In this document: positions 48,279-57,206 of the stretch, one piece after another
Numbering within the stretch: the stretch's first letter is position 1
How the letters are laid out: every line of letters begins with the position of its first letter
Source: Rhodococcus sp. PAMC28707
Lineage (GTDB): Bacteria; Actinomycetota; Actinomycetes; Mycobacteriales; Mycobacteriaceae
Reading direction: 5' to 3'
DNA: 64,000 nucleotides
Assembly: GCF_004795915.1 (NCBI RefSeq)
Contig: NZ_CP039253.1
Location: 930,001 to 994,000 of the forward strand
Translations under genes and position numbers: made by a program
The notes under the pieces: model-generated
Seen by the model: only the letters and a program-made list of their open reading frames with translations
Told to the model about the DNA's origin: nothing
Database searches by the model: none

Positions 48279-49732
48279 AGTGGTCCAGCCTGCTCGAAGG
48301 TGACCTGTCCTGCGCGGACGGTGGCCAGAATCGGATCCGCGCGCAACTCGCGGTTGCTCAGATTCGCGGGGTGTTCGGCCAGTATCACCAGATCTGCCGC
48401 ATCCCCGACGTCGACCGATCGGCGGCCCCCGCACGCCGCGGCCAAGGCGACGTCCAGCGGTAGCGCCTCCTCGACCTGCCACGGCCTTCGATCGTCGTCG
48501 GTACGCCACACGGCATCGGCTACGGCATCGAGCGGCGACGGCGCGCTGACCGGGGCGTCGGAGCCGAACAGCAGCTTTACGCCCGCGCGATGCAGCGAGG
48601 CATACGGGTAGGCGATCGAGGCTCGACCACACCACAGTTCGTCGGCGACGTCACGGTCGCTCATCGCATGCTGAGGCTGGATGGATGCTGCGACGCCTGC
48701 CGCGACGAACCGCTGCACGTCGGCAGGAAGGACCTGTTGAGCATGCTCGATCCGCCCGCCGATTCCGATGGTCTCGAACGCGTCCAGTGCGAGTGAGTTC
48801 GCGCGGTCACCGATGGCGTGGACAGCCGGCTGTATCCCGCCTTCGGATGCCTGTCGCATCAGTGCGCGAAGGTCTGCGGGTGTCTCGAGAAGTAGGCCGG
48901 TTCCGGAACCATCGGGATACGCGTCGTGACAGCATGCGGTTCGGGTGTTCAGTGAACCGTCGAACATCACTTTCAGCGGGCCGAGTGAAAGATGCCGCTC
49001 GTCACCGATGCGATCACCGGTCTTCGCGCCGAGGTACAACTCGTGTTCGAGCCATTGCGGCCACACTGCGATGGACACGTCGACGGATGACTGTCCGACG
49101 CCGGCGCGACGTAACCAGACAGCTCTGTTGTCCGCGTACTCGAAATCGGTCACGGCGGTGATGCCTCGTCGAGCCAATTCGGCGGTGGCGTCGAGAACAC
49201 TGAGATCGCCGTGCTCGGTATCGGCCAGCCGGTCGAGAGCACCGAGACCTTCCATGCAGTCGCGATCGCGCAATATCCCCGTCGGATGATCGATGGACAG
49301 TTCGGCCAGAAGTGCCGGACTGAGCCACAGCGTGTGCAGATCCATGCTCGTGATAGCCACGAGGCGGTCCGGTAGGGCCCTCTGCAGCACATCCTTGTGT
49401 GGCACGTCGGGCCACAGTGCGTCGCGAAAACCTTGGGCGCGCAGTGTCCTTTTCCCGTACCGCTCCTCGGAGTGCACAAGGATGTCCACGACGGCAGCGG
49501 CAGAATCCGATTCCGAAACGTCGATCCGCGTCAACGATGCGGCCCACTGCGTCAGATGCACGTGATTGTCCACGAAACTGGGCAACAGCGCCCCTCCCCG
49601 ACCGTCGAGGATCTCACCCTCGACAGCGCGCGAAAAACTTCCGGACGGGGTCACCTCGGCGATCCGACCACCGACCGTCTGCACTTCGTAGGTCGGGCCG
49701 CCCGCGGCGAGAACCACGTTTCTGATCAGCAC
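48275..49732 (-). CDS. Metal-dependent amidohydrolase, YtcJ-like (amidohydrolase family 3)
   Basis: 485 aa. Metal and fold motifs: LPSFVDNHVHLTQW near residue 55, HAIGDRANSLALDAF in the middle, IEHAQQV and FGSDAPVSAPSPLDAV toward the end, as in YtcJ/AepA-type hydrolases that act on C-N bonds of unknown substrates. The start is GTG 49730-49732; an in-frame stop sits four codons upstream, so the frame cannot be longer, but GGAG directly abuts the GTG, so initiation could be slightly downstream. It follows acetoacetyl-CoA synthetase by 73 bases and overlaps the TetR gene by four bases. Substrate cannot be deduced. Confidence 0.9.
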   Translation of the reverse strand: MLIRNVVLAAGGPTYEVQTVGGRIAEVTPSGSFSRAVEGEILDGRGGALLPSFVDNHVHLTQWAASLTRIDVSESDSAAAVVDILVHSEERYGKRTLRAQGFRDALWPDVPHKDVLQRALPDRLVAITSMDLHTLWLSPALLAELSIDHPTGILRDRDCMEGLGALDRLADTEHGDLSVLDATAELARRGITAVTDFEYADNRAVWLRRAGVGQSSVDVSIAVWPQWLEHELYLGAKTGDRIGDERHLSLGPLKVMFDGSLNTRTACCHDAYPDGSGTGLLLETPADLRALMRQASEGGIQPAVHAIGDRANSLALDAFETIGIGGRIEHAQQVLPADVQRFVAAGVAASIQPQHAMSDRDVADELWCGRASIAYPYASLHRAGVKLLFGSDAPVSAPSPLDAVADAVWRTDDDRRPWQVEEALPLDVALAAACGGRRSVDVGDAADLVILAEHPANLSNRELRADPILATVRAGQVTFEQAGPL

Positions 49733-49805
49733 CTCCGGACTCTAGAACACTCTCGCCGTGAAAGCGTGGGCCGGCCGAGTGGGAACCTCGGACGAAGGTG
49801 AAGCA

Positions 49806-51791
49806 TCAGCGGCTGTGGTCTCGTCCACGTTCGACGAACCAATCCACGAGATCCGGTGTATCGACGGCCGATCGGTCGAGAATGCGAGCGGCGTCATCGC
49901 CCTGAAAGATCCGTTTGAGCGGAACCTCGAGCTTCTTCCCCGTCCTGGTGTGTGGGATTCCGGGTGCGGCGATGATCTCGTCGGGTACATGCCGAGGTGA
50001 TGCGTGCTCCCGGATGACCGCCTTGATCCGTCCTCGTAGCGGCTCATCGAGTTCGGCACCCTCGGCCAGCACCACGAACAGCGGCATCCAATAGCTACCA
50101 TCGCCGGATTCGATACCGAGGACGAGGGATTCGACCACCTCGGGTAAAGATTCGACGGCCTGGTAGATGTCGGCACTACCCATTCGAATACCGTTGCGGT
50201 TCAATGTCGAATCGGAACGTCCATGAACAATGACGCTGCCATGATCGGTGACGGTAATCCAGTCTCCGTGGCGCCAGACCCCTTCGAAGGTATCGAAGTA
50301 CGCGTCGTGATATCGCGATCCGTCCTCGTCGTTCCAGAACCGGGTAGGCATCGACGGCATCGGCTTGGTAACCACGAGTTCTCCTACCTCGCCGGTCACC
50401 GACCGACCCTGGTCGTCGTACGCGGCCAGCGCGACGCCGAGGTACGGGGCCGACAGTTCGCCCGGCCATACCGGCACCGTGCGCACCCCGCCCGCGAACG
50501 CCGAGACCACATCGGTCCCACCCGAGATCGAGAATACCGGGACGTCGCGGCTGATGTTGTCTGCCAACCAGGTCGACGATGTGGCCGGTAGCGAAGACCC
50601 GGTGATCCCGATTGCCCGTAGCGCACCGAGGTCGTGATCCTCACCTGGGTGTGAACCCGCCTTGATGCAGGACAGCACGTACCCCGGGCTCGTTCCCAAG
50701 AAGGTGACCTTCTGTGCAGCAGCAATTTTCCACAGCGCATCGGCCGTCGGGAAGCCCGGGCTACCGGACGAAGTCACGATGGTGGCGCCGACGAGGAGAC
50801 CTGCCACCTGAAAATTCCACATCATCCAACTTGGGCTCGTGTACCAGAAGAACGTGTCGTTCGGTCCGATATCCGATTGCAGTCCAACGGACTTGAGATG
50901 TTCGAGCAGAACTCCACCATGACTGTGCACGATCCCCTTGGGCAAACCCGTGGTACCCGAGGAGAACACTATCCACAGCGGGTGGTCGAAAGGAACAGGA
51001 ACACTGGTCCACACGCACTCGCCGGCAGTGGCCTCGTCCCACGTGATCGATCCTGCAGTGACATGCGCGCCGACCTGGACGACGAGATCGACCGTCGGCA
51101 AGTTCTCACGCAACGCGCTCACGTCCGCAGTCTTGTCGTGGTATTTGCCGCCGTAGGAGTACCCATCGGCACTGATCAGCACCTTGGGATCCAGTTGCCC
51201 CAAGCGATCCGATGCGGCAGATGCGGAGTAGTCCTGTCCACACGCTGACCACACCGCGCCGATGCTTGCCACCGCAAGAAACGCGATCACCGTCTCGGGA
51301 ATGTTGGGAAGGTAGCCGACGACGCGGTCTCCTTTCGCTACACCGCGCGTCTTCAATGTCTCGGCCAGCGACGCTGCCTGTCTGGTCAACTCGTGCCAGG
51401 ACAGTCGGGTGATCGTTCCGTCCTCGTGTGCGTGCAGGATCGCAGGCCGATCGGTTCGGATATTCCGCTCGACCTGGTCGACGTAGTTCAGCGCGGCGCC
51501 GGTAAACCACTGTGCCCCCGGCATATCGGTCGATTCGAGAATTGAGGTGGGTCGATCGGCAGCGATGATGTCGAAGTAATCCCACACCGCGCGCCAGAAA
51601 TCGGGGAGGTTCTCGGTGGACCATGTCCACAGCGATCGATAATCGGTCAGGTCGAGAGCGTGCCGCCGTTGGACGTAGCGCTGAAAGTCCGTGATGCGAG
51701 CATTCTCGATGTCCTCGGTCGACGGCGTCCACTGCGTATCGGTCATATGATTCAGTATTCCCGACGGCGCCCGATCCTCGTCATAGGTCAC
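49806..51791 (-). CDS. Acetoacetyl-CoA synthetase (acetoacetate-CoA ligase)
   Basis: About 661 aa, the family's usual length. It is an ANL-superfamily ligase that converts acetoacetate, ATP and CoA to acetoacetyl-CoA. N-terminal part has DYRSLWTWSTENLPDFWRAVWDYF; AMP-binding motif IVFSSGTTGLPKGIVHSHGG lies near residue 290, followed by WMMWNFQVAGLL, HGRSDSTLNRNGIRMG and the catalytic lysine region HTRTGKKLEVPLKRI. The start is GTG 51789-51791, overlapping the upstream ligase stop as GTGA with GGAG five bases before. ATG 51746 is an alternative with no ribosome-binding site. Its neighbour pairs a fatty-acid ligase with a ketone-body ligase, consistent with ketogenic amino acid or fatty acid use. 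Confidence 0.93.
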   Translation of the reverse strand: MTYDEDRAPSGILNHMTDTQWTPSTEDIENARITDFQRYVQRRHALDLTDYRSLWTWSTENLPDFWRAVWDYFDIIAADRPTSILESTDMPGAQWFTGAALNYVDQVERNIRTDRPAILHAHEDGTITRLSWHELTRQAASLAETLKTRGVAKGDRVVGYLPNIPETVIAFLAVASIGAVWSACGQDYSASAASDRLGQLDPKVLISADGYSYGGKYHDKTADVSALRENLPTVDLVVQVGAHVTAGSITWDEATAGECVWTSVPVPFDHPLWIVFSSGTTGLPKGIVHSHGGVLLEHLKSVGLQSDIGPNDTFFWYTSPSWMMWNFQVAGLLVGATIVTSSGSPGFPTADALWKIAAAQKVTFLGTSPGYVLSCIKAGSHPGEDHDLGALRAIGITGSSLPATSSTWLADNISRDVPVFSISGGTDVVSAFAGGVRTVPVWPGELSAPYLGVALAAYDDQGRSVTGEVGELVVTKPMPSMPTRFWNDEDGSRYHDAYFDTFEGVWRHGDWITVTDHGSVIVHGRSDSTLNRNGIRMGSADIYQAVESLPEVVESLVLGIESGDGSYWMPLFVVLAEGAELDEPLRGRIKAVIREHASPRHVPDEIIAAPGIPHTRTGKKLEVPLKRIFQGDDAARILDRSAVDTPDLVDWFVERGRDHSR

Positions 51792-53425
51792 TGCGACTCC
51801 ATGTCCAGCATTCCGATGGACTTCTCACGCATCTCGACTTTCCGCACCTTTCCAGTGACCGTTGTCGGGAATTCATCGACCACGTGAACGTATCGCGGGA
51901 TCTTGTAGCCTGCCAGTTTTCCCTCGCTGAATGCACGAACCGCAGCGGCGTCGAGCGGTACCGAATTGTCCCTCATCCTTATCCACACCATCAGTTCTTC
52001 GCCGTACTTCGCGTCGGGAACTCCGATTACCTGAGCGTCGAGTATGTCGGGGTGGGAGTACAGAAACTCCTCGATCTCTCGGGGGTAGATGTTTTCTCCC
52101 CCTCGGATGACCATGTCCTTGATCCGCCCTGTGACGGCGACGTAACCGTCGGCGTCCATGACTCCGATGTCACCGGTGTGCATCCACGCCTCGGCATCGA
52201 TGGCCTCGGCGGTCTTTTCCGGGTTCTGCCAATACCCGGCCATGACGGAATAGCCTCGTGTGCACAGCTCCCCCGGCTCACCGCGCGGTGCGGTCTCCCC
52301 GGTCGTCGGGTCGACGATCTTCACCTCTAGATGCGGACCTACTGCACCCACCGTCGAGACTCGTTGGTCGATAGTGTCCTCGCTACGAGTTTGCAGCGAG
52401 ACGGGCGAAGTCTCGGTCATGCCATAGCAAATGGACACCTCACTCATTCCCATTCTGTCGATCACCTGCTTCATGATCTCCGCAGGGCAGGGCGAACCCG
52501 CCATGATGCCGGTCCGCAGACTCGACAGGTCGAACGAATCGAACTCAGGCAGAGCAAGTTCGGCGATGAACATCGTCGGAACGCCGTACAGCGATGTGCA
52601 CCTCTCCTTCTCGACGGCGGCGAGCGTGGCAGCAGGTTCGAATGCACGTCCCGGGATCACCATGGCGCTGCCGTGGCTTGTACAGGCAAGGTTGCCCATG
52701 ACCATGCCGAAGCAGTGATAGAACGGCACCGGGATACATACTCGGTCCTCGGCCGTGTAGTGGCACAGCTCGCCGACGAAGAATCCGTTGTTCAAAATGT
52801 TGCTATGACTCAGCGTGGCACCCTTGGGGAATCCTGTTGTACCCGAGGTGTATTGAATATTGATCGCATCATCGACCCTCAGTTGGTCCTGCACGTCGGC
52901 GACCATTCGTGGTCGATCGGCCAGCGCGCGGTGCCCGTGGTCGGTCATCAATTCCCACCCGAAGCTGCCGATGTACACGACTTCCCTCAGATCAGGAGCT
53001 TCAGGACGGGCTTCCTCGATCATGGCCGCGTAATCCGCTCCCTTGAACTCCTGCGCCGACAACAGGACCGACACGCCTGATTGCTTCAGTACGAACCGCA
53101 ACTCGTGGGTGCGGTAGGCCGGGTTGATATTGACCAGAATGGCTCCGATTTTGGCGCACGCGTACTGCGCCAGTACCCACTCCGGGCAGTTCGGCGCCCA
53201 CACACCGACGCGATCGCCCTTCATGACGCCCTGCACCAGAAGACCTGCGGCCAACAGTTCCACGTCCGCGAGAAACTCCGAATAGGTCCACCGTCGGTCG
53301 GTCACGACATCTATCAACGCATCACGCCCACCGTACAGCGATGCAGTGCGATCCAGGTTTGCTCCGATAGTGTCTGCGAGCAGCGGCTGAGACGACGCTC
53401 CCGACGCATAGCTGAGTGTCTCCAT
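51788..53425 (-). CDS. Acyl-CoA synthetase (AMP-binding, FadD/acetyl-CoA-synthetase-like)
   Basis: 545 aa ANL ligase: INIQYTSGTTGFPKGATLSH near residue 190, YGMTETSPVS, TGDIGVMDADGYVAVTGR, IKDMVIRGGENIYPREIEE and the C-terminal lysine region TVTGKVRK. It looks like medium/long-chain acyl-CoA ligases of the FadD35 kind; the chain length is not evident. ATG 53423-53425 is chosen because a GGGAG site precedes it and the protein then starts METLSYASG like its relatives. A GTG at 53480-53482 overlapping the eutC stop is possible but has no ribosome-binding site. It may activate acetate or fatty acids from the neighbouring pathway. Confidence 0.92.
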   Translation of the reverse strand: METLSYASGASSQPLLADTIGANLDRTASLYGGRDALIDVVTDRRWTYSEFLADVELLAAGLLVQGVMKGDRVGVWAPNCPEWVLAQYACAKIGAILVNINPAYRTHELRFVLKQSGVSVLLSAQEFKGADYAAMIEEARPEAPDLREVVYIGSFGWELMTDHGHRALADRPRMVADVQDQLRVDDAINIQYTSGTTGFPKGATLSHSNILNNGFFVGELCHYTAEDRVCIPVPFYHCFGMVMGNLACTSHGSAMVIPGRAFEPAATLAAVEKERCTSLYGVPTMFIAELALPEFDSFDLSSLRTGIMAGSPCPAEIMKQVIDRMGMSEVSICYGMTETSPVSLQTRSEDTIDQRVSTVGAVGPHLEVKIVDPTTGETAPRGEPGELCTRGYSVMAGYWQNPEKTAEAIDAEAWMHTGDIGVMDADGYVAVTGRIKDMVIRGGENIYPREIEEFLYSHPDILDAQVIGVPDAKYGEELMVWIRMRDNSVPLDAAAVRAFSEGKLAGYKIPRYVHVVDEFPTTVTGKVRKVEMREKSIGMLDMESQ

Positions 53426-53478
53426 GACTCCCACGATAGTGAGCTGGATCACTGAGGACCACCCCCGGACAGGGGTGC

Positions 53479-54246
53479 TCACTCGAGCGTCATGGTCTCC
53501 GAGGCCTCGAGAACGTCGGCTCGAGAAGTGTCCTTCAGCGCCACACCCGACCGCCCCAGGCTGCGCGCCCCCCGCACGAGTCCGGCAACGATCTTGGCGG
53601 ATTGCCGATAGCCCAATCCTTCCGGTGGGTGAATGTTCGAGATGCAGTTTCGGTCGGCGTCCGACCTGCCCGGCGCAGGCAGATGCGTCAGATAGATGCC
53701 CAGGCTGTCCGCCACCGACAGCCCGGGGCGTTCACCGATCAGCACGACGACAGTGCGCACCCCCATCACCTCTGCGATGTGATCGCCCAGTGCCACCCGC
53801 GCCTCGGTCGCGATGACCGGCGGCGCCATCGTGTACAGGTCTGCCAATTCCTCGACAAGCGCTTTCAACATCGAGGTTCCATGATCGGTCAGTGCGCGCG
53901 GCGAGAGTCCGTCGCTCAGCACGAATCCGATATCGAACTCCCCCGGCGTGATCGAGGACAGATCCTGGGGCTGTCGGCCCAGGTCCGGTCTGCGGAGATA
54001 CTCCGCGCGTGATGTCGCCTTCGATGTCACGACGGCAGGAGTACCGATCCCTACCCGCTCGACGGCGACTGTGAACGAGTCCACCTCCAGCGGCGTGTGC
54101 ACGGCGTCACGAGCCGCGGCATGTGCGGACCTGAGCTCTAGAACACGCCGCGTCGGCAGTGAATCGCCAGTGCGGCCCAGCCCAATTCGAGCCTGTGTAC
54201 TGCGCCTCAGGTCCGCCCAGAAGTCGGTGGGTTCGATCTCGGTCAT
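53479..54246 (-). CDS. eutC: Ethanolamine ammonia-lyase small (light) subunit
   Basis: 255 aa. With EutB it forms the adenosylcobalamin-dependent lyase that turns ethanolamine into acetaldehyde and ammonia. Family motifs: RIGLGRTGDSLPTRRVLE near the N terminus, FVLSDGLSPRAL, VLIGERPGLSVADSLGIYLTH and RNCISNIHPPEGL. ATG 54244-54246 overlaps the eutB stop as ATGA, so the two subunits are translationally coupled. No carboxysome-like shell genes are present, so this is the simple cytosolic form. Confidence 0.96.
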   Translation of the reverse strand: MTEIEPTDFWADLRRSTQARIGLGRTGDSLPTRRVLELRSAHAAARDAVHTPLEVDSFTVAVERVGIGTPAVVTSKATSRAEYLRRPDLGRQPQDLSSITPGEFDIGFVLSDGLSPRALTDHGTSMLKALVEELADLYTMAPPVIATEARVALGDHIAEVMGVRTVVVLIGERPGLSVADSLGIYLTHLPAPGRSDADRNCISNIHPPEGLGYRQSAKIVAGLVRGARSLGRSGVALKDTSRADVLEASETMTLE

Positions 54247-55655
54247 CGCGTGCCCGTCAGCGCTCGTAACGGAGAACCCGTTGCGTCGACGTCGAGTATC
54301 CGGCCATGGGAGTCCACCATGCCCAGGCGATCGAGCCAGGCTGCGAATTCGGGAGCAGGCTTCAACCCCAATACCTGGCGCACGTACAAGACGTCGTGGA
54401 AACTCGAACTCTGATAGCCGAGCATGACGTCGTCCGCACCGGGAACAGCGATGACGAAGGCCACTCCGGCGGCGCCGAGCAGCGTCAACAGCGTGTCCAT
54501 ATCGTCCTGATCGGCCTCGGCGTGGTTGGTATAACAGACGTCGACACCCATCGGTAGGCCGAGCAACTTTCCACAGAAGTGGTCCTCGAGCCCGGCTCTG
54601 ATGATCTGCTTACCGTCGTAGAGGTACTCGGGTCCGATGAATCCGACGACGGTGTTGACCAGCAACGGTTCGAGGTCGCGGCATACCGCATACGCCCGCG
54701 TCTCCAGGGTTTGCTGGTCGACTGGTTTTCCTCCCATTCCAAGGTGCGCGCCGGCGCTCAGCGCTGAGCCCTGGCCGGTCTCGAGATACATGACGTTGTT
54801 GCCGACGGTTCCCCTGTGCAGCGATCGACCTGCTTCGTTGGCTTCACGGAGGAGCGAAACATTCACGCCGAAACCAGAATTGGCGCCCTCGGTCCCCGCG
54901 ACGGATTGAAAGACCAGGTCGACGGGAACACCTTTTTCGATCAGCTCCATCGTCGTCGTGACGTGCGAGAGGACGCAGGACTGGGTCGGGATCTCGAAGC
55001 GCTGACGGATGTCATCGAGGAGATGTAGTAGATCCGACGTCGCATGAGGTGAATCGGTCGCCGGGTTGATTCCGATGACTGCGTCCCCAGACCCCAACAG
55101 CAACCCGTCCAGCGTCGCCGCCGCGATACCGCGCGGATCGTCGGTCGGATGATTGGGTTGCAGCCTCGTGGCGAGGGTTCCCGGCAGGCCTATCGTCGTA
55201 CGGAACGCTGCGGTGACCTCGGCAGCGCGTGCCACCGCGATCAGATCCTGGTTCCGCATGATCTTGCTGACTGCCGCCACCATCTCCGGGGTGAGGCCGG
55301 GCGCAACTGCACGTAGCGTCGCCGCAGCAGAGGTCGAGGCGGCTGTGTCCAGAAGCCAGTCACGGAGTCCACCCACCGTGAGGTGGGAGACGGCGCCGAA
55401 CGCGACTCGGTCGTGCGAGTCGATGATGAGTCTGGTGACTTCGTCGGTTTCGTAGGGAACCAGAAGGTCCTGCAGGAATACTGCGAGGGAGACTTCCGAC
55501 AGTGCCCACTGTGCTGCGGCACGCTCTGCGTCGGATTGTGCTGCGCACCCGGCTAATTCGTCGCCCGAGCGCAATGGCGTCGCTTTGGCCATCAGTTCCA
55601 CGAGAGAGTCGAACTGGTAGGTGGTGCCCGATATCTGCTGCGTGTAGATGGTCAT
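54243..55655 (-). CDS. eutB: Ethanolamine ammonia-lyase large (heavy) subunit
   Basis: 470 aa, usual length for EutB, the catalytic TIM-barrel subunit binding substrate and adenosylcobalamin. Motifs: KIMRNQDLIAVARAAEV, RLQPNHPTDDPRGI, FQSVAGTEGANSGFGVN, ETGQGSALSAGAHLGMGG and MGVDVCYTNHAEADQDDMD. Start ATG 55653-55655 overlaps the permease stop as ATGA. Permease, large and small subunit therefore form one tight unit for uptake and cleavage. The cobalamin supply is not encoded nearby. Confidence 0.97.
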   Translation of the reverse strand: MTIYTQQISGTTYQFDSLVELMAKATPLRSGDELAGCAAQSDAERAAAQWALSEVSLAVFLQDLLVPYETDEVTRLIIDSHDRVAFGAVSHLTVGGLRDWLLDTAASTSAAATLRAVAPGLTPEMVAAVSKIMRNQDLIAVARAAEVTAAFRTTIGLPGTLATRLQPNHPTDDPRGIAAATLDGLLLGSGDAVIGINPATDSPHATSDLLHLLDDIRQRFEIPTQSCVLSHVTTTMELIEKGVPVDLVFQSVAGTEGANSGFGVNVSLLREANEAGRSLHRGTVGNNVMYLETGQGSALSAGAHLGMGGKPVDQQTLETRAYAVCRDLEPLLVNTVVGFIGPEYLYDGKQIIRAGLEDHFCGKLLGLPMGVDVCYTNHAEADQDDMDTLLTLLGAAGVAFVIAVPGADDVMLGYQSSSFHDVLYVRQVLGLKPAPEFAAWLDRLGMVDSHGRILDVDATGSPLRALTGTR

Positions 55656-57091
55656 TCGAGCTCAGCTTCCGCCTTCGCCAGCGCGGCGAACTCTTCGTCG
55701 GGCGAGTTCGCGACCAGGTGATGACGGCTGTAGATACCGAAATACAGCATGAACGCAGCGAATACGCCCAGGCACCAGAGCGCGGCAGTACTGTCGACCA
55801 GGAACGTTGCGACCACGGCCAGCGCGGCGACTACCAGGGCGAAGCCGGTAGTGACGACTCCACCGGGAGTGCGGTACGGGCGTTCCATCTCCGGTTCCTT
55901 GCGACGCAGCACGATGTGGCTGATCATCATCAGAACGTAACTCAGCGCGGCGCCGAAGACTGCCATGTTGAGCAACATCGCACCCTGCCCCGTGAGCGAG
56001 AGCAGAAAGCCGATGATGCCGGGCACGATGAGTGCAAGGACGGGAGCTTTACGAGAGTTGGTGACAGAGAGCGTCTTCGGTAGGTATCCGGCACGAGAGA
56101 GCGCAAACAACTGCCTCGAGTAGGCGTACATGATCGAGAAGAAGCTGGCAACGAGGCCGGCAAGTCCGATGTAGTTCACCACCTTGGCGGCTCCGCTGTC
56201 GCCGAGCGCCTCCACCAGTGGATTGCCCGATGACTGCATCGCCTCGGCTCCGCCTGCGCCCGTGACGAGGAAGAGTACCGACGCACCGGTGACCAGCAGG
56301 ATGCCCATCGCAGCGATGATTCCGCGCGGTACGTTCTTGGTCGGGTCCTTGGCCTCCTCCGCGGCGAGCGGCACTCCCTCCACTGCGAGGAAGAACCAGA
56401 TGGCGAACGGGACCGCTGACCAGATTCCGAGGTATCCGAACGGCAGGAAGCTCGACGCGCCTGCTGCATCCGTCGGGGCGATGTCGGTGAGGTTGCTCGC
56501 GTCGAACTTGCCCAGTGCGGCGAGGACGAAGATCACCAATCCGACCAACGCGATGGCGGTGATGACGAACATGATCTTCAGCGCTTCACCGGCGCCGGTG
56601 AGGTGAATGCCGATGAAAATCGCGTACACCGCCAGATATACCCACCACCCATCGGTGATTCCGAAAAGGCCGAGAGATTCGACGTATGCCCCGATGAAGG
56701 TGGCGATCGCTGCCGGAGCTATCGCGTATTCGATGAGAATTGCCGTACCGGTGGCGAACCCACCCCAAGGCCCGAGTGCACGCCTGGCGAAGGTGTAGCC
56801 GCCTCCCGCCGCTGGGAGTGCCGAGGACATTTCGGCCATCCCGAGCACCATCGCCAAATACATTCCAGCGATCAGTACGCCCGCGATGAGAAGCCCTCCG
56901 AACCCACCTTGTTCGAGACCGAAGTTCCACCCCGAATAGTCCCCGGAGATAACGTAACTGACACCGAGTCCGGCGAGGAGGACCCAACCGGCCGTGCCCT
57001 TCTTCAACGTTCGTTTGGCGAGGTAGTCGCCGCCTTCGACGTGTGAATCGACACCGCCGTGATGGGATGCCGTCGGATCGCTGACAGACAT
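55652..57091 (-). CDS. eat: Ethanolamine permease (APC superfamily)
   Basis: 479 aa membrane protein with about twelve hydrophobic helices, from AGWVLLAGLGVSYVISGDYSG to a final VLMMISHIVL and two more helices. Motifs typical of the Eat type: GWNFGLEQGGFGGLLIAG, SSALPAAGGGYTFARRALG, EGVPLAAEEAKDPTKNVPRG. ATG 57089-57091 has a strong GAGAGGA site five bases upstream; the longer frame to 57178 lacks conserved sequence. It leads the eat-eutB-eutC unit and imports ethanolamine across the inner membrane. Confidence 0.93.
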   Translation of the reverse strand: MSVSDPTASHHGGVDSHVEGGDYLAKRTLKKGTAGWVLLAGLGVSYVISGDYSGWNFGLEQGGFGGLLIAGVLIAGMYLAMVLGMAEMSSALPAAGGGYTFARRALGPWGGFATGTAILIEYAIAPAAIATFIGAYVESLGLFGITDGWWVYLAVYAIFIGIHLTGAGEALKIMFVITAIALVGLVIFVLAALGKFDASNLTDIAPTDAAGASSFLPFGYLGIWSAVPFAIWFFLAVEGVPLAAEEAKDPTKNVPRGIIAAMGILLVTGASVLFLVTGAGGAEAMQSSGNPLVEALGDSGAAKVVNYIGLAGLVASFFSIMYAYSRQLFALSRAGYLPKTLSVTNSRKAPVLALIVPGIIGFLLSLTGQGAMLLNMAVFGAALSYVLMMISHIVLRRKEPEMERPYRTPGGVVTTGFALVVAALAVVATFLVDSTAALWCLGVFAAFMLYFGIYSRHHLVANSPDEEFAALAKAEAELE

Positions 57092-57096
57092 GAAAA

Positions 57097-57103
57097 TCCT
57101 CTC
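57097..57103 (-). promoter_or_regulatory. Ribosome-binding site of eat
   Basis: GAGAGGA five bases before the ATG at 57089-57091; it decides the start against the longer open frame. Confidence 0.75.
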
Positions 57104-57118
57104 GTGCAAATGGAGGCT

Positions 57119-57139
57119 CTCGCGCGTTGGTTGCGCGAG
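57119..57139. promoter_or_regulatory. Inverted repeat upstream of eat
   Basis: CTCGCGC and GCGCGAG with a 7-nt loop, 28 bases before the eat start and 68 after the stop of the cation transporter gene. It could be a terminator for the transporter gene or a binding site controlling eat. No U-run is visible. Confidence 0.35.
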
Positions 57140-57173
57140 TCGGCTCAAGATAGGCCCGCTGTGTAAGCAAAAT

Positions 57174-57189
57174 GTCATCTTTCGATGAC
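57174..57189. promoter_or_regulatory. Second inverted repeat upstream of eat
   Basis: GTCATC and GATGAC around TTTC, 18 bases past the stop codon of the upstream gene. Short and possibly by chance; position fits a terminator or operator for the eat-eut run. Confidence 0.25.
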
Positions 57190-57206
57190 GAGGGAATTAC
57201 GGCGTC

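Noticed and set aside
47664-48635. Longer start for the TetR regulator
   Set aside because: The extension lies over the amidohydrolase C terminus; the ATG at 48278 gives a normal TetR N terminus and an ATGA overlap.
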